From DATDAW01 sp036524675 (GTDB lineage Bacteria > Verrucomicrobiota > Verrucomicrobiia > Chthoniobacterales > DASVRZ01), in assembly GCA_036524675.1 (NCBI GenBank), contig DATDBU010000140.1, positions 1 to 15,245 of the forward strand: 15,245 nucleotides of DNA, read 5' to 3'. The notes beneath the pieces are model-generated. The model searched no databases and had not been told where the DNA came from. It worked only from the letters and a program-made list of their open reading frames with translations. Every line of letters begins with the position of its first letter. The first letter of the stretch is position 1. This document shows positions 13,490-15,245 of this stretch, piece after piece. The position numbers were made by a program, and so were the translations under genes.

Positions 13490-14140
13490 TTAGAGCGTTC
13501 CCATCAATTCCGGCTCCGGACCCGCCCATAATTCCACCATCTTGACATCTCCGCCTTTTCGCACACTTACCCGGAAGACGCCCAGCTCCTGGCTGACAGT
13601 GTAATCGAAACTTACCCGGCCCTTCCCGTCGAGGTGAAGCGAAATCGCTCGTTGACGGTTTTCGAATTGCCCTCCGTCAAGGACACCCGCCACAACCAGA
13701 TCTCCGGGTGAACCGTCGGGATAGCTCATTTGCACGGTCACTTTCTGCCCCTGTTGAACCAGCTGGCGGGGGAATCCCCCAACCTGATTCGGCTCAACCG
13801 TCACGTTCTTGTCCCCAATGGTTAGCGTAGCCGTCGCTTTTGCAGCCACCGTCCCTTTCAGCGGCGCAGCCGGAATTGCATGGCTTGTCGGAAGAACTTC
13901 GTCAGCGCCTCCTGGCGACGCTTTGCCATCACCTGCATCCACAATCATTCGCGATGGGTTGGATGTAAAAGGCGCGCCAACAGCCGTGTCTCCAGCAGGA
14001 TGCTCCGTTTCGCCAACTGTGGACAATGTCCTGGCTTTGGTTGCAATTTCGCCCGATTTTCAGCCTATGCTAAGAACGATGAAAATGGCAATCACGCTGG
14101 CAAGCAGCATGGCAACAAAGAAGTAGGAACGTGATTTCAT
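13490..14140 (-). pseudogene. Second copy of the membrane-anchored protein, interrupted by TGA
   Basis: The ATG at 14140 and the anchor (MKSRSYFFVAMLLASVIAIF) match the gene at 1-549. Codon 27 is TGA at 14060-14062, where the other copy has AGA. After the stop the same frame continues for about 190 codons through the linker and the conserved domain to a natural end (WAGPEPELMGTL). Translation could resume at TTG 14026, but the product would lack the anchor and hence export. Within the linker this copy also differs by small insertions and deletions from the intact one. It is most simply a recent pseudogene. It also supplies the C-terminus missing from the left-edge copy. Confidence 0.8.
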
Positions 14141-14479
14141 CTTTAGTCTGAATGAAAGGTTTAGAATTCCCCAAGACCCTCTCGACTCAACGCGCGGCAC
14201 GCGCCCTGCGTTTATTGATCCGCAAACTCTTTGTCGCGAAATGAGGAGAATGACAGCCTGCCATCACACCACGAAGATATAAGATGCTAACTCTACTGGT
14301 GAACTCCATAAAACATTTGCTAATGCTCAACAAAAAACAAGCGGAGTGTGGGCTCATACCCTTCAAAACGTCAATTATAAATTTATTATTGTAGTTTTGT
14401 TAGCTACTCTTCAGACTTTTGCGCAAGAAAAGACTGCTGTAGGGAATCGACTCGCATTCTCGAGCGAATAAAACGGACT
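13601..14479. repeat. Direct repeat, copy B
   Basis: Counterpart of 1-890 in the same orientation. It ends after AATAAAACGGACT at 14479, where the two copies diverge completely. The 13.6 kb between equivalent points of the two copies holds the peptidase-hydrolase pair and the whole cassette array. Confidence 0.9.
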
Positions 14480-14696
14480 CACAACCGTCCCATAGAGAGC
14501 GCGAAAAATAGACTGGCACCGTTTCCAGGGAACTGACACGCGCCGCCCGGCTGGCGGGGATCGACAAACGCGTTACCGCGCACAGGAACAAGGAGAAAGC
14601 AGAAGCGGGCGTCGGATTCCGCGGGCAGTTTCCCGCTTTCGATAGGCTGACCCGGGATCGTGGGCTGCCCGTCTGGGAAAAGACAATGGCCTGGTA
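14480..14696. other. Intergenic stretch before the tandem repeats
   Basis: No gene is supported on either strand. The sequence has GC-rich patches (CGCGGGCAGTTTCCCGC near 14617-14633 is a small hairpin) and runs directly into the first tandem repeat unit. Confidence 0.4.
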
Positions 14697-15020
14697 AAAG
14701 TCTGCAGCTTCATTTCCAAAATCGGAAATGCCACAACCGAAGTCTGGAGCCTTATTGCCAAAATCGGCAATGCCATAACCGAAGTCCGGAGCCTCATTTC
14801 CAAAATCGGAAATGCCATAACCGAAGTCTGGAGCCTCATTTCCAAAATCGTCAATGTCACAACCGAAGTCTGCCGCCCGTTCCCAAAATCGGAAATGCCA
14901 TAACCGAAGTCTGGAGCCTCATTTCCAAAATCGATAATGCCACGACCGAAGTCCGGAGCCCTATTGCCAAAATCGGCAATCCCAAGACAGAAGTCCGGAG
15001 CTCGATTCGAAAACTTCCGA
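14697..15020. repeat. Eight tandem repeats of about 42 bp with a co-varying internal hairpin
   Basis: The marker GAAGTC (AAAGTC in the first unit) recurs at 14697, 14739, 14781, 14823, 14865, 14906, 14948 and 14990, a 42-bp period with one 41-bp step. Most units contain a hairpin ATTTCC-AAAATC-GGAAAT. In two units both arms change together to ATTGCC and GGCAAT. In the plus frame a unit reads EVWSLISKIGNAIT, but the 41-bp unit breaks that frame and there is no convincing start codon. A minus frame reads FPILEMRLQTSVMA repeats. I treat it as a DNA repeat rather than a gene. Confidence 0.85.
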
Positions 15021-15061
15021 TTCCATGGAATGGCCCAAAAAATGGAAGGGAAAGCGCGACC

Positions 15062-15245
15062 TTATTTGATGAAGTATCCCGATACTTTCCATTTGCCGTC
15101 TTGCGCCAGCATAGGAGTGACGGTTTCGACTGCTTCCTTCTTGTTCGCGAACGTGGTGTTAAACTGCAAAATCACGTATTCGCCATCGGGCGCGCCTGGA
15201 AGGGTTTTTGTGTATTTGGCGCTTTTGAGCTTCCGCGAGACGAGG
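15062..15245 (-). CDS. DUF4019 domain protein, C-terminal part
   Basis: The frame enters from the right edge, so no start is visible, and it ends at TAA 15062-15064 after 60 residues. It reads RKLKSAKYTKTLPGAPDGEY, VILQFNTTFANKKEAVETVT, PMLAQDGKWKVSGYFIK. This is the conserved C-terminal pattern of DUF4019 proteins, small usually exported proteins of unknown function. Family assignment is from memory of the KWKVSGYYIK ending and the ANKKxAVETVTP motif. Confidence 0.75.
   Translation of the reverse strand, partial: LVSRKLKSAKYTKTLPGAPDGEYVILQFNTTFANKKEAVETVTPMLAQDGKWKVSGYFIK

Noticed and set aside
14573..14860. Minus-strand 95-codon ORF across the tandem repeats
   Set aside because: It is open because a 42-bp period preserves any frame without stops; there is no start signal or non-repeat domain.
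14697..15020. CRISPR array
   Set aside because: Units are contiguous tandem repeats without unique spacers, and no cas genes are present.

Overview
The window looks like the accessory part of a bacterial chromosome, GC-moderate and rich in mobile-element debris. The mix of genes (DUF4019 protein, S8 peptidase paired with an alpha/beta hydrolase, IS110 relatives, 42-bp repeats of the FPILEM/SLISKIGN type) would fit a Verrucomicrobiota-like soil or aquatic organism, but no rRNA, tRNA or marker gene is present, so this is a weak guess.

Layout. Positions 1-549 (minus) are the N-terminal part of a membrane-anchored protein that runs off the left edge. This gene and about 340 bp upstream of it form a direct repeat (1-890) whose second copy lies at about 13601-14479. 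There the gene carries an in-frame TGA after its membrane anchor. Positions 974-4256 (minus) hold a tight two-gene unit: a cytoplasmic-looking S8 subtilisin-type peptidase followed by an alpha/beta hydrolase.

Positions about 4531-12126 read as an integron-type gene-cassette array oriented on the minus strand. Small unrelated genes (FprA/ODP-like MBL-fold protein, 4-TM protein, DUF2314 membrane protein, 2-TM PH-like protein, possible HEPN-like protein, secreted peptide, broken DUF6714 gene, ExbD-like protein) follow one another. Eight canonical GTTAGGY/RCCTAAC core heptamers sit exactly at gene boundaries: four contain the stop codon of a gene, and four lie 3-28 nt upstream of a start codon. 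Imperfect hairpins lie between them, and two pairs of these sites share sequence. The array has decayed. A short frameshifted fragment on the plus strand near 11769-11844 resembles the N-terminal core-binding domain of an integron integrase. An IS110-family element (about 7817-9491) interrupts one core site, a second IS110 remnant sits near another, and the domain V-VI end of a group II intron abuts the ExbD-like cassette.

Right of the array are a coiled-coil pseudogene fragment, an AT-rich 81-codon ORF, the disrupted paralogue of the left-edge gene, eight ~42-bp tandem repeats whose internal hairpin arms co-vary, and the C-terminal part of a DUF4019 protein entering from the right edge. The cassette genes have no evident shared pathway, as expected for an array. 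The only pair that looks functionally coupled is the peptidase and hydrolase.
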